Notes: a model not told the origin generated them from the sequence alone. A stretch of DNA of 64,000 nucleotides from Mycobacterium sp. OTB74 (GCF_029892685.1 NZ_JARXVD010000004.1:1-64000), one strand, 5' to 3'. Positions 19,582 through 28,977 are shown, counted from the stretch's first letter. Numbers and translations are program-made.

Positions 19582-21267
19582 TTATCCCAGGATCGCCCGC
19601 GCTGCGCGCTCCGCGATGAGCATGACCGGCGCGTTGGTGTTGCCGGAAGTAATCGTGGGCATAGCCGAAGCATCAACCACTCGAAGGCCGGCGACGCGAT
19701 ACACGCGGCAGTCGGTATCGAGCACTGTGGCGGCTGACCGCGGAACACCTTGTGTGTCAAAGGCTCCCATCGCGCACGTGCCCACCGGGTGGAAGATAGT
19801 TGTGCCCAGTTCACGTGCCGCCTGCTGCAGGTCTTCGTCGCTCACCAGGTGCGGACCGGGAAGCAACTCTTCCGGGCCGTAGCGGGCCAGGGACGGCGCC
19901 GCCATGATCTGCCGGGTCATCCGGAGGCCGGTCACGGCGGTCTGTCGATCAGCGTCAGTCGACAGGTAATTGCAGGAAATCTTCGGGTTGGTCAGTGGAT
20001 CTGAATCGGCCATGCGCACGTGGCCACGCGAGCTGGGCCGCAAATTGCAGACCGAGGGAGTGACCGCTCCGAAGGGGTGCAGGGGATCGCCGAACTTCGG
20101 CAACGACAAGGGCTGCACATGCCATTCCAAATCGGGACTGCCTACCGCGGGGTCGCTCTTGGCGAAAGCCCCCATGGTGGAAGGCGGCATGGTCATGGGC
20201 CCCGATCGCATCAGCAGGTACTGAAGTCCCATGCCCGCACGGGTGATCCAATTCCGGTACAGCGTATTGACCGTCGGGGCGCCCTCGATGCGGTAGACCG
20301 TTCGAAGCTGCAAGTGGTCCTGGAGGTTTTCACCCACTCCTGGCAGATCGACGGCCACCGGCACTTGATGCTGGGTGAGGAGCCCGGCTGGTCCCAGACC
20401 CGAGACCTGCATGAGATGCGGCGAACCAATCGAGCCGGCGCTCAGGATCAACTCTCGGCGGGCACGGACGTCGACGGTTTGGCCGTCTTTGAGCAGCCGC
20501 AGGCCCGTGGCGCGTTGCTGCGCCGTGGTCCAGGCACCGCGACGCTGATCCTCGCGGATCTGATCGTCCATCAGAATTCGTAAGGCCTGCGTCTGTGTGT
20601 AGACGGTGAGATTGGGTCGGTGGGCGACGGGATGCAAGAAAGCATCAGCCATCGACCAGCGACGGCCACGCCGTTGGTTGACGTGGAAGTACGCACTGCC
20701 GGCGTTGTCGCCTCGATTGAACTCATCGATCGGGGCAATGCCCACCTCGGCAGCGGCGGCCTGCCAGGCGTCCAAGATCTTCCAGCGCACGCGTGGTCGC
20801 TCGACGCGGATCTCACCTCCGGCACCGTGCCAGTCGTCGGCTCCGCCGAAGTAGTCTTCCAGCTCTTTGTAGATCGCCAGGGTCTCGCCTGGGCTGTCCA
20901 AGCCACCCCAAAGCCAGCGGCCGTCACCGGTGGCTTGCGCCCATTGGTCGTAGTCGCTGACCTGACCGCGCATGTGGATCATGGCGTTGATCGATGAGCA
21001 GCCGCCGATCACGCGGCCGCGAGCGTAGTGAATGCTGCGGCCAGCCAGGCCTGGGTCGGCCTCGGTTGTGAAGCACCAGTCGGTGCGGGGGTTGGCAATG
21101 GTGTACAGATACCCCACCGGCACCTTGATCCAGAACCAGTTGTCCTCGCCGCCAGCCTCAATCAAGAGCACACGGTAGTCAGGGTTTGCGCTGAGCCGAT
21201 TGGCGAGCAGACAGCCCGCACTGCCTGCTCCCACGATGATGAAGTCGAATTCAGCGACAGGGCTCAT
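19582..21267 (-). CDS. GMC-family FAD oxidoreductase
   Basis: A 561-residue glucose-methanol-choline oxidoreductase, close in layout to choline/alcohol dehydrogenases. The FAD-binding GAGSAG is at residues 13-18, a GMC signature follows with IHYARGRVIGGCSSINAM, and the active-site region HPVGTCAMG with the late GNTNAP segment is intact. It oxidises an alcohol to an aldehyde; electron acceptor and substrate are unknown. ATG 21267 is chosen because the longer frame to 21345 lies in the duplicated upstream block. A deleted copy lies 4.7 kb away at 14759-14921. Confidence 0.88.
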   Translation of the reverse strand: MSPVAEFDFIIVGAGSAGCLLANRLSANPDYRVLLIEAGGEDNWFWIKVPVGYLYTIANPRTDWCFTTEADPGLAGRSIHYARGRVIGGCSSINAMIHMRGQVSDYDQWAQATGDGRWLWGGLDSPGETLAIYKELEDYFGGADDWHGAGGEIRVERPRVRWKILDAWQAAAAEVGIAPIDEFNRGDNAGSAYFHVNQRRGRRWSMADAFLHPVAHRPNLTVYTQTQALRILMDDQIREDQRRGAWTTAQQRATGLRLLKDGQTVDVRARRELILSAGSIGSPHLMQVSGLGPAGLLTQHQVPVAVDLPGVGENLQDHLQLRTVYRIEGAPTVNTLYRNWITRAGMGLQYLLMRSGPMTMPPSTMGAFAKSDPAVGSPDLEWHVQPLSLPKFGDPLHPFGAVTPSVCNLRPSSRGHVRMADSDPLTNPKISCNYLSTDADRQTAVTGLRMTRQIMAAPSLARYGPEELLPGPHLVSDEDLQQAARELGTTIFHPVGTCAMGAFDTQGVPRSAATVLDTDCRVYRVAGLRVVDASAMPTITSGNTNAPVMLIAERAARAILG

Positions 21268-21737
21268 TCCGCATCGGTCCTCCAGGCGTCGGATGCGTGT
21301 CTTAGTGTGCGCGATGACCGCCCGGTTCGTTGCACATTCCCGCACGTGCTATCGCGGTTCACCGTGTCGTCTGTGGCCATTCGGTCAACTGCTCACCGGC
21401 CTGTCCGATGGCGCTGAACCGACGATCGCACGTGCACGATAACTTGGTCGGGGGAGACTAAACCCTCGTGGTGTGTAGTGGTCGCGAACTGGACGCGAGG
21501 ATGCCCGTATCGCGTCGTGAAAGTCGTTGGGGCACATGACGCTCATCCGGCGAAACGCAGCGTGCAGCCCGGCGATCGGTTGGTTTCTTTCTCAATTGCG
21601 GACCGACTTACCTGCCCGTGCCCACCAGACTAATATTCTTCGCAACTCCGTGAGTAGCGGGGCCATTGAGTTACCTGACACAACCCCAGCAGCGAAGGTT
21701 GCTGCACCGCAGCCTATTTGAGTCCGAGGAGGTCCAC
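21268..21737. other. Divergent region upstream of GMC and MBL genes
   Basis: The first ~150 bases are the block duplicated at 14922-15072. The rest leads to the MBL hydrolase. No clear operator was found. Confidence 0.5.
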
Positions 21738-22712
21738 ATGCCCACCGAATTGGTACTTCTTGGCACCGCGGGAGCGCCAATGCCCGTCGCTGGCCGCGCG
21801 GGTATCTCCTCAGCGCTCGTCGTCGACGAGCGAATCTTCGTCCTCGACTGCGGTCGCGGGTCACCATCGGCCTTCGTCGATGCCGGACTTGATTTCACCC
21901 GCTTGGAAGCGGTGCTCATCACCCACCTGCACGCCGACCACATTGGTGATTTGGCTGGGATGTTGCTATACCCATGGGGTATTCGCAAGGGCGACAACGG
22001 TCCGCTCCCGCCGATTCGCGTCTTCGGGCCGTCGCGACCCACCATGCTGCCAACAGGCGACGCTGCCTTCCATCGTGAGACGACCATCCACCCCGACCTA
22101 CCGGTGCCCGGAACAATTGATCTGGTCGAGTACATCCTCGCCGGATACGCGTACCACCTGAACGTGATGCCGCTCGACGCCCGCATGCCGGACGCAGGCT
22201 CCCTTGTCGAAGCGATCGATCTCGTGGTCCCGCCGCCGAGCGCGGGCATCACCCAGGTACCTACTGTCGTCTTCGAGGACGCTGCCGTTCGTATCACGAC
22301 TGTGGCTGTCACGCATGGCCATGCGGTTCCCGCGCTGGCTTATCGTTTCGATACCGCAGCAGGGTCCGTCGTATTCTCCGGCGATACCACGGTCAACGAC
22401 GATCTGATTGCCCTTGCGCGCGGCGCCGATATTCTGGTGCATCAGGTCGTCGACCTCAACTACCTTGAGCAGCAAGGCTTTACCGGCGAGGCTCTTGAAC
22501 GGATGGCCGGGCTGCACACTGATGTCAATGAGGTCGGCGGCGTCGCCGAACGCGCAGGAGTCAAGGAACTCATTCTCAACCACTACTTACCAGCCGAACC
22601 GGACGCAATCACCGACGCGCAATGGGCACAACGCGCAGGGGAGGGCTTCCATGGAGTAACCACCGCCGGTCGTGACGGGATGCGCAGACAGCTCACTGCG
22701 GCCACCCACTAG
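21738..22712 (+). CDS. MBL-fold metallo-hydrolase (RNase Z/arylsulfatase-like)
   Basis: A 324-residue metallo-beta-lactamase-fold hydrolase. The metal motif THLHADHIGD is intact (HxHxDH), with further ligands likely at VTHGH, SGDTT and the C-terminal LNHYLP. The fold subtype, with GTAGAPMP near the N-terminus, resembles RNase Z/arylsulfatase-like members rather than beta-lactamases. The substrate is unknown. ATG 21738 follows a strong GAGGAGGT. It is divergent from the GMC gene by 470 bases. Confidence 0.82.
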   Translation: MPTELVLLGTAGAPMPVAGRAGISSALVVDERIFVLDCGRGSPSAFVDAGLDFTRLEAVLITHLHADHIGDLAGMLLYPWGIRKGDNGPLPPIRVFGPSRPTMLPTGDAAFHRETTIHPDLPVPGTIDLVEYILAGYAYHLNVMPLDARMPDAGSLVEAIDLVVPPPSAGITQVPTVVFEDAAVRITTVAVTHGHAVPALAYRFDTAAGSVVFSGDTTVNDDLIALARGADILVHQVVDLNYLEQQGFTGEALERMAGLHTDVNEVGGVAERAGVKELILNHYLPAEPDAITDAQWAQRAGEGFHGVTTAGRDGMRRQLTAATH

Positions 22713-22763
22713 CTCTCACGAGGGACCTGTTGCAGCGCAGCAGAATAGAGAATACGGAGACCC

Positions 22764-22805
22764 TTACTGGTAACCCTCCATAGTCGGTTTCTGCCGTATT
22801 CGCCA
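22764..22805 (+). repeat. Dispersed repeat, copy D
   Basis: Reads TTACTGGTAACCCTCCATAG, then TCGGTTTCTGCCGTATTC. It lies in the 178-base gap between convergent genes. Confidence 0.65.
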
Positions 22806-22890
22806 CACGCCGCACTATAAGTCCGTCGTCGAGGAGCAGCGGGTCCTAGCCGGCCTGAGTGGTTCTAGCCCGGTTCGCGTTGGCAAGGCG

Positions 22891-23358
22891 TCAAGAGACG
22901 CGAAAGACAGGGTAGTTCTCGACAATCGGCTCGAAGTCGCTCAACGGCGCGTCGGGACCGATCGGAAAGAACGGGCGGGCACCGGGCGCGAGTTCAAGGT
23001 ATCTACGCAGGATCGCTGCACGAGTATTGGTGAAGTCCTCGATCAAAGACACGGGCTCTCGTCTCTTACGGTGCACCAACACTGCCTCACGGTCGGCACG
23101 CAGGTTGCGCACCCAGTTGGACTGCTGGCCGAGCATGGCCACCAGGTATCGCTCGCCGCCGTAGTCCGCCACCACCACGGGGAAGGAGACGATTCGGCCG
23201 GACTTCCGGCCTCGAACTTCGAGTGTGGCCGCGTAGCTGGGTCCGACACCGGCCGCTATGGCGGTGGCGCCCAACCGGTTTGCGATGCGGGCTGACCATC
23301 CGGGACGGCCACCGCGATACTGCCACCTCTGAAACGCGCCAACCGCGGAACGCAGCAT
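22891..23358 (-). CDS. Ddn-like F420-dependent nitroreductase family protein
   Basis: A 155-residue protein of the deazaflavin-dependent nitroreductase (Ddn/DUF385) family. Typical features are LEVRGRKSGRIVSFPVVV, GERYLVAMLGQQSNWVRNLRA and HRKRREPV. Relatives use reduced F420 to reduce quinones or nitro compounds at the membrane. ATG 23358 is chosen; the frame remains open to 23502, but that part overlaps repeat copy E and is not family-like. Confidence 0.85.
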   Translation of the reverse strand: MLRSAVGAFQRWQYRGGRPGWSARIANRLGATAIAAGVGPSYAATLEVRGRKSGRIVSFPVVVADYGGERYLVAMLGQQSNWVRNLRADREAVLVHRKRREPVSLIEDFTNTRAAILRRYLELAPGARPFFPIGPDAPLSDFEPIVENYPVFRVS

Positions 23359-23429
23359 GCGATCAGCGTAGCGAAGTCCGATGCCGCACAGTAGGTCTGA
23401 GGAGGAAAGAACCCAACTCCCGTTCTCTC

Positions 23430-23490
23430 TGATGAACACGGCGGCTTTACTGGTAACCCTCCGTATCCGATTCCGCCATGTTCCTCCACC
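23430..23490 (+). repeat. Dispersed repeat, copy E
   Basis: Begins TGATGAACACGGCGG like copy B, continues TTTACTGGTAACCCTCCG, and ends GATTCCGCCATGTTCCTCC. It lies just upstream of the Ddn-like gene. Confidence 0.75.
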
Positions 23491-23617
23491 GGCGAAGCCC
23501 AAAAAGGATCTGGGCGCAGCACGGGCGAGAACCGAGAGGTCCTATTTGTATGATGAATTTCGGTTCACGAGGCCGACGAGCAAAAGTCTGCCGGGGTCGA
23601 CCAAGGAGCCCTTTTAC

Positions 23618-24799
23618 CTACGTCGGGCGCGGTGCCCGCCGTGTCGCCGGCATCAGCATGAGCCCAGCTCCCAGCCACGAGAAGGCTGGCAGCCAGGGCA
23701 AGACCAGCACCAGACTGGGGACCTTGTCGAAGCCTCCCGCGACCAGTGCAATGCGCGCCATCGCTGCTACTGCCATGAGGGAGAACATGGCCCCGACTGC
23801 CTTCCCCTCAGCACCACCGTGGCCGATCGCGAGGGCAGCCGCAACTGCGCTCATCGTCACGCAGCCCCAGGCGCCGCCCGATATGAGTTGCGCGACGCCG
23901 AGCGAGACGACGTCGGGTGCCTTTGCCGCCGCCAACGCCGAAACGGCGGCGACCAGTGTTCCCAGCACCATGACTGGGATGCCGCCGAAATGCCTTGTGA
24001 GGAAAGACGCCGGCAGCATCAGCAGGCAGTAGCCGATCCAGAACAACGAAAGCAGGTGTGGAAGGTCAGTCGGCGGTGCGAATTTGAGGAAGAGTGGCTG
24101 CGCATTAATGAAGGAATGCGCCTGGAACCCGATCGCCAGCAGCAGAATCGCCACGAGGAACAAGGGGAAGGTGGCGGACCGGATTTCCCCACCGGCAGGT
24201 CTGGCAGTCGCGAAGGAGCGGGCAAGTGTCTTTTCCGCCCAGATGATCGAGAACGTAACCACGACAACTGATACGGCGGAGGCGGCAAACGTGATGCGCG
24301 GGTCGCAGGCCGTGATCCGCCCGGCGAGAAATGGCGCCAGCACGCTGGCGATACCGATGCCGAGCAAGAACAGCGATCCTATCCAGGGCTGCTGATCGAG
24401 CGGCGTGTAACGCCCGATCAGTTTCAGTGGCGGCGCGCGCAAGGCCGAGGAGGTAATCGACCAAATGATGATCAGAGTGACAAATGCTGGAGCGCCAAAC
24501 GCCGTCGAGAACGGCAGGAGCAGGAACGCCAGGGTTGACACCGCCGTCACGGCCGCGACAATCTTGCCGGACCGACCCAGGATTTTGGCGACGTGGTCAG
24601 CGGCGAGGCCGGCCGCCAAGTCGCACAGCGCGAAGATCACTTGGTCGAGTACCAAAATCCATGGGACCACGCCGCGGCCGATCCCTGCTTGGGCAGCGAG
24701 TTGGGGCAAATACAGCACATAGATGACCCAGCTCAGTGTGAAGAAAAGTTGGATCAAGCCGAAAGAAAGCCCGACTCTGGTCGAAACCGCCCCCGGCAT
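23618..24799 (-). CDS. MFS transporter
   Basis: A 393-residue integral membrane protein with about 11-12 helices and an MFS-like layout: acidic DLAAGLAADHVAKILGRSGK in the loop after helix 2 (motif A-like) and a central loop near residue 190. The substrate is unknown. ATG 24799 follows GAGGAG at good spacing; the frame is open to 25057 but the added region is not protein-like. Confidence 0.8.
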   Translation of the reverse strand: MPGAVSTRVGLSFGLIQLFFTLSWVIYVLYLPQLAAQAGIGRGVVPWILVLDQVIFALCDLAAGLAADHVAKILGRSGKIVAAVTAVSTLAFLLLPFSTAFGAPAFVTLIIIWSITSSALRAPPLKLIGRYTPLDQQPWIGSLFLLGIGIASVLAPFLAGRITACDPRITFAASAVSVVVVTFSIIWAEKTLARSFATARPAGGEIRSATFPLFLVAILLLAIGFQAHSFINAQPLFLKFAPPTDLPHLLSLFWIGYCLLMLPASFLTRHFGGIPVMVLGTLVAAVSALAAAKAPDVVSLGVAQLISGGAWGCVTMSAVAAALAIGHGGAEGKAVGAMFSLMAVAAMARIALVAGGFDKVPSLVLVLPWLPAFSWLGAGLMLMPATRRAPRPT

Positions 24800-25286
24800 C
24801 GGGTATTTCTCCTCACGACTCTCTCCAGGCGAGGGCGCCACCGCAAAATCATATCGTGGGATCCCGGCATGGTTGAGGCTGTCTGATTTTTGCTGTTGGC
24901 AAAGCCAGGCGGCCTCCGTCGGCGCCGAGATGCGGGTCGGGTGCCGTCGACCAGCGATGGGTTCGCGGACTCCGGACAGAACCCTGTGGACGACGCTTAC
25001 GATTCCGTGCAGGTCCTGTAGCTCGGTCTGTTGTTCGAACTGTTCGCGGCGCAGCACACTGACAACACGAGGATGGCGGACCGAAAGGTATCTGCCACAA
25101 CGGAACTCGAAGCATTGAGCGGGGACCGGGAGCTGCTCGGGCGATGCTTCATCTAATCAAGGTGCAATATTGTTAACTGACATAATGTCACTTATCGGCG
25201 TTAGTCTGAACTCGGTAGACAGGCTCAGGCTGCGGGCGTAACGTTCCCGTCTTCGCGCTACGGCGGAGTCATTGTTTGGAGCGCCG
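24800..25286. other. Intergenic between MFS gene and small CxxC gene
   Basis: About 490 bases with no supported gene, apart from the palindromes near 25165-25190. Confidence 0.5.
25165..25190. promoter_or_regulatory. Paired palindromes CAATATTG and TGACAT-A-ATGTCA
   Basis: CAATATTG at 25165-25172 and the 13-bp TGACATAATGTCA at 25178-25190 lie in an AT-rich patch about 100 bases upstream of the small CxxC gene. They could be an operator/promoter element. Confidence 0.4.
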
Positions 25287-25454
25287 ATGCCCAACCATCA
25301 TCCATCGCGCTCTTGGCGCGGGTGTGCCATGTGCAAGCCGCACAAGCGTCGTGGCGCTGGCCGGGCCGCCAAGGATCCGTTTGCAGCTCGCCGTCGTCTC
25401 GGACGTGTGCGCCGGTATTCGCGCCACTCTTTTGACCGCGATGACCTCTCTTGA
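25287..25454 (+). CDS. Small basic CxxC protein
   Basis: A 55-residue, strongly basic ORF with WRGCAMCKPHKRRG near its N-terminus followed by KDPFAARRRLGR. The CxxC-KPHK arrangement suggests metal binding. Similar tiny CxxCKPHK-type proteins occur as unnamed hypotheticals in actinobacteria, to my recollection. ATG 25287 has GGAG upstream; TTG 25272 is also in frame. Two strong palindromes follow it. Confidence 0.5.
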   Translation: MPNHHPSRSWRGCAMCKPHKRRGAGRAAKDPFAARRRLGRVRRYSRHSFDRDDLS

Positions 25455-25472
25455 TGGTCCGCCGCTTCCTTG

Positions 25473-25495
25473 CAATACGTCACAGTGACGTATTG
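25473..25495. repeat. 23-bp perfect palindrome
   Basis: CAATACGTCAC, single A, GTGACGTATTG: 11-bp arms around one base. It shares the CGTCAC-N-GTGACG core with the larger palindrome at 25647. Confidence 0.75.
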
Positions 25496-25646
25496 GCTGC
25501 AGCTAGCCCTGACGTCTGAATGTGGTTGCAACGAACGCCATTCCGCACTCAGCAGCCGACTGTGCGATTGGGTCCCCGATAGCACTCGTAGCTGAAGTCG
25601 ACCAGTGGGTCCACCCCTTCTTTTGGCGCGCTCCCCCAATAACGCA

Positions 25647-25691
25647 TCGCTCCTTCATTATTCGTCACTGTGACGAATAATGAAGGAGCGA
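25647..25691. repeat. 45-bp perfect palindrome
   Basis: Two 22-bp arms flank a single central T; the core is TTCGTCAC-T-GTGACGAA. It would extrude as a hairpin. There is no T-run after either arm, so it is not a classic intrinsic terminator, although it lies between convergent genes. Confidence 0.85.
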
Positions 25692-25892
25692 GTGTGGGTT
25701 AGCTGCTCGCCAGCGCCCGTCTGTCTTTTCTGGACGAAACCGCTCGTGCACCTTCAGATGATTGGCTGGCCGGTGTGGTAGTCATGTCGCCACTCCCGAT
25801 CCAAATTTAGGTACGCGGGCGTAGGTGGCGCCGTACGCGCGTGTTGCGGCCCGTCGCGGGTTTGATGCAAATGCGGATCAAGCAGTGGCCCG

Positions 25893-26339
25893 CTAAGCCC
25901 TGCCGCCTTTGGCCATGGTTTGCAGCATGGGTTCAAAAAGGGAAAGCACGAAGCTCGCTTTACCGCTCATCGGAATGAACTGGTATTTTTCGTGAACGCC
26001 GGTCAGCGGAACTGAATCGGGGCCAGTGTGAGAGGTCACAATGGCCTCAGTCGCAAACGTTTCGTTATCGCCGACTGCGGTCAGTGTGATGGCCGGAATC
26101 AGGACGCTGAAGGACGTCGAACCTGTGTCGATCGTCAGTTGCGTGGTTACGCTGACCAATGTGCCAATCTCCGTATTCAGGGTGCGGATCTGCGAACCCG
26201 CGAAGTGCCTGATGGGGTGTCCTGGTGGCTGGGTGAGATTGAGTGTTGGCCGGCCGATAAAGCCGGAAGTCTCATAATCCACCTTCGTCTTTCCGTCGCT
26301 GCTTTGCAGGACGAACCGATTCGGTTGAATGTTTGACAT
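25893..26339 (-). CDS. Hypothetical protein, beta-rich
   Basis: A 148-residue protein that I do not recognise. It starts at ATG 26339 behind an excellent AGGAGGG. It is rich in Thr, Ser, Val and Ile in alternating patterns, suggesting a beta-barrel or sandwich (for example TLNTEIGTLVSVTTQLTI). There is no signal peptide and no Cys. It is divergent from the frameshifted FAH gene by about 150 bases. Confidence 0.7.
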   Translation of the reverse strand: MSNIQPNRFVLQSSDGKTKVDYETSGFIGRPTLNLTQPPGHPIRHFAGSQIRTLNTEIGTLVSVTTQLTIDTGSTSFSVLIPAITLTAVGDNETFATEAIVTSHTGPDSVPLTGVHEKYQFIPMSGKASFVLSLFEPMLQTMAKGGRA

Positions 26340-26488
26340 AATGTTTCCCTCCTGGTTTGGTTCAGTCGCCACGTTCGCAGCCATTGCACGCCGATCGCCA
26401 TAGTTCTCACAACCGTGCGGTCCGTTGAGCGGACCGCCGCCGGCAAACATGGCTTTGCCCAACAGGTTTGATCAAGGAGGTTGAAGCG

Positions 26489-27396
26489 ATGAAGTTCCGG
26501 CGCATTCTGTCCGGTGACACCCTGCAGTATCAGGTGCTCAACGAGACGGGCGATTGGCAAGCCACCGATGTCGCGCCCTTGCCGTCGCCGTTCACGCCGG
26601 AGTTTGAGGTCGGACTCGCCCAAGCTCACGTCGCGGCAGGTGGTGGCTGTCTTCCGTTTCAGCCGCTGTCGTTCCGTGACTTCATGGCGTCGCGGCAGCA
26701 CGTCATCGATGCTTCGCGCGGGCTCTGACCCGGTTTCACCCGCGTGAGGCCGCGGTGACTCGTGCAGTCGAGTCCTTGACCCACAAGCCGTTTCCGAAGT
26801 TCGCACCGCACGTGCTGTTCGATCGTCAGCCGATCTACTACATGTCCAATCACCTCACGTTCGTGCCCAGCGGCACACCGGTTGAAGCCCCGGCGTACAG
26901 CAAAGCCCTCGACTACGAACTCGAGCTCGGCTTCGTCCTGCGCACCGGTCTGCGCGACGCCACTCCCGAACAGGCCACCGACGCCATCGGTGCGTTCGTG
27001 GTACTGAACGACTTCAGTGCCCGCGACGTCCAGCGCGCTGAGATGGCGACCGGCCTGGGTCCGCAGAAGTCCAAGCACTTCGCCAGCTCCATGTCGCAGG
27101 TTGCGGTGACCGCCGCCGACATACTTCCTCAACTGGAGAAAGTGTCCGGGTCAGTCAGAATCAACGGTCGTGTGGTCAGCCAGGTCGATACCAGCGACCA
27201 GCGCTGGACCGTCGGCGAGATGCTCGCGCATGCCTCCAAGTCCGAAACCTTGTTGCCTGGTGAGCTTTTCGCCACCGGGACGCTGGCCGGCGGCAGCGGC
27301 ATGGAAACCGGCAACTGGCTGCGCGACGGTGACGTACTGACCTTGGAGCTGCAAGGGATCGGAACCATCGAGCACACCATCACCCAGCGCGACTGA
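26489..27396 (+). pseudogene. FAH-family hydrolase with frameshift
   Basis: Together the two frames encode a ~300-residue fumarylacetoacetate hydrolase-family protein. The first frame runs from ATG 26489 (behind AAGGAGG) through PLSFRDFMASRQHVIDASRGL to a TGA at 26726-26728. The second frame continues without loss as TRFHPREAAVTRAVES... to 27396. Core metal-binding signatures LDYELELGFVL and VVLNDFSARDVQRAE are intact in the second part. A one-base indel around 26720-26730 explains the break. It may be a recent pseudogene, a sequencing error, or two polypeptides (a GTG at 26755 could restart). This is separate from fahA. Confidence 0.8.
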
Positions 27397-27408
27397 ACGC
27401 CTCGCGGG

Positions 27409-28104
27409 TTACTGCGCCTTCGCGCGTAGCCATTGTTGTTGTAGCCGAACGAAATAGGCATCCACAACTGCTCCGTGACCCGGGACCAGAAGCGCGTCCA
27501 GCCCGGCCGCGGCGAGCAACACGTCCAACGTTGCCGGCCATGCCGGGACGTCCGAGTCCGCATCGATCGCCGGATCGCCGGATTCCTCGACGAGGTCCCC
27601 GCAGAAGACCACAGTGCGTCGACCGGGAACCACCACGATGAGGTCATGGTTGGTGTGTCCGGGTCCGGGGTGAATGACCGTCACCGTACGGCGGCCAAGA
27701 TGCACTGTCGTGCCCCGGGTCTCGTGGATTGACGGCCGCAGAGCGAGGATCGTCCGGTCTACCTCCTCTCGGTCGGCGCCATACCCGATCGCTTCGGTAC
27801 GGAGGCCGGCTTTCCCGGTTGCGAAGGTTTCAGCCACCTCCGGCGCGCAATGAATCTGCGCGCTAGTGAAGTGGGCACTGCCGAGTACATGGTCGAAATG
27901 ATGGTGAGTCAACACGATGTGTCGGACTGGCTGACCGGTTAGGGCGTGAACGTCCTCGTCGATGGCGCGAGCCTCGGCCAACGTCGTCCCAGCGTCCACC
28001 AGGAGTCCACCCGTATCCCCTGCCACCAGGCCGACCGTCACATCGAGAAATGGCAACCGGACCCGCCACACACCCAGTGCCAGCGGCTCCCAGTCAAAGT
28101 TCAC
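27409..28104 (-). CDS. MBL-fold hydrolase
   Basis: A 231-residue metallo-beta-lactamase-fold protein with intact HHHFDH, a further His in HPGPGHTNHD, Asp in VVFCGDLVEE and a terminal His in VPGHGAVVD. This is the full glyoxalase II-like metal set. The substrate is unknown; thioesters or lactones are common for the family. It converges on the frameshifted FAH gene with a 12-base gap. Confidence 0.83.
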   Translation of the reverse strand: MNFDWEPLALGVWRVRLPFLDVTVGLVAGDTGGLLVDAGTTLAEARAIDEDVHALTGQPVRHIVLTHHHFDHVLGSAHFTSAQIHCAPEVAETFATGKAGLRTEAIGYGADREEVDRTILALRPSIHETRGTTVHLGRRTVTVIHPGPGHTNHDLIVVVPGRRTVVFCGDLVEESGDPAIDADSDVPAWPATLDVLLAAAGLDALLVPGHGAVVDAYFVRLQQQWLRAKAQ

Positions 28105-28151
28105 TCAACTAAGATCGCACAGCGATACGACTGGGTGTTGGCGCAGCGCAT

Positions 28152-28561
28152 TTATGCCCCAAGAACGGTCTCCTGCGCGGTGGGCAGCTGCGATCGTGAG
28201 CGATCCAGGAATATTCGGTGCGCCACGATCGTCGGGTCGTCCAAAGCGCGGCGCGGCGTGAAAGTGGTTTGTCCTAAACCGGCCGCCAGAAGCTGCGGCG
28301 TAATGGCCGCGACGGTCGCGGTTGCCGTCGCAGGGTTGAGCACGAGCCGCTGGAACTCGGTCAGGTTCGACAGGGGCAGAAAGATATTGCCGTTGCTGAG
28401 AACGAGATTGGACACTTCGAACGGCGTCTGCCCGGTGCTGCACCGGTACGCAAAGGACAATGCGACGCTGTCGCCGCGGTCGTGTGCAACGACATCGCCC
28501 TTGTGGGCGCCGAGGATCTCCACGAGGTAGTAACCGAGCAACTCGCTGTCGCGGTGCAAGG
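28152..28561 (-). pseudogene. Haloalkane-dehalogenase-like hydrolase remnant
   Basis: A truncated second copy of the hydrolase encoded at 29431-30552. Bases 28222-28561 are identical to 29951-30290, covering the HDRGDSVALSF active-site region. The end, 28152-28221, matches the 3' end of the intact gene but with scattered differences. The 5' part and about 360 bases from the middle are missing. An open frame runs on upstream to 28709 but is unrelated. Confidence 0.85.
28222..28561. repeat. 340-bp direct repeat, copy 1
   Basis: I compared this block base by base with 29951-30290 and found no difference. Flanking sequence diverges at once on both sides, apart from the short 3'-end homology noted for the pseudogene. 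Confidence 0.92.
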
Positions 28562-28740
28562 GGTCTGGCCGTGCAGTCGGCAATCGCCCACTCCCCCTAA
28601 ACCCCGTGCCGCTCGTAATTTGCAACCGTGACGAATTATCTTGTAGCGCAACCGGATACGGCGCTGGCCGTTGTTGGATCCGTAACCCCCGAGCCCGGGG
28701 TGTTGCCACGCCCGCGCTGGCCGCGGCCGGAAGCCGACCT

Positions 28741-28977
28741 CTAGCGGCTCAGTCGACGCACCGGCGCGTGCGGCGATGCTTTTTCGGTCGACCAGAGATA
28801 ACCGCATCCCGAGCACTGCAGGTGAACCAGTGCCCCCTTGTTGCTCAGCAGGTACTGCCAGTGCGTATCGCAGTTTCGCCTGTCCCCGCAATCATCACAT
28901 TTGGCGCCGTGATCGCAGCACGGGCAGGGCAGCCATGCGCGGCGGCTGCGGTCGGCGGTCGGATCAATCGGTAACAT
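28741..28977 (-). CDS. Small zinc-ribbon-like protein
   Basis: A 78-residue protein with several Cys pairs: CPCCDHGAKCDDC, NCDTHWQYLLSN and HLQCSGCGYLW. The pattern suggests binding of one or two zinc ions. Very similar short proteins are common in mycobacteria, without known function. ATG 28977 overlaps the end of the upstream small gene by 14 bases, implying a two-gene operon. Confidence 0.75.
   Translation of the reverse strand: MLPIDPTADRSRRAWLPCPCCDHGAKCDDCGDRRNCDTHWQYLLSNKGALVHLQCSGCGYLWSTEKASPHAPVRRLSR

Larger units (their letters stand above)
25455..25892. other. Palindrome-rich intergenic region
   Basis: About 440 bases between convergent genes with two large perfect palindromes (25473-25495 and 25647-25691) and no supported gene. 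Confidence 0.6.

Noticed and set aside
25647..25691. Intrinsic terminator
   Set aside because: The hairpin has no T-run on either side and the stem is not GC-rich.
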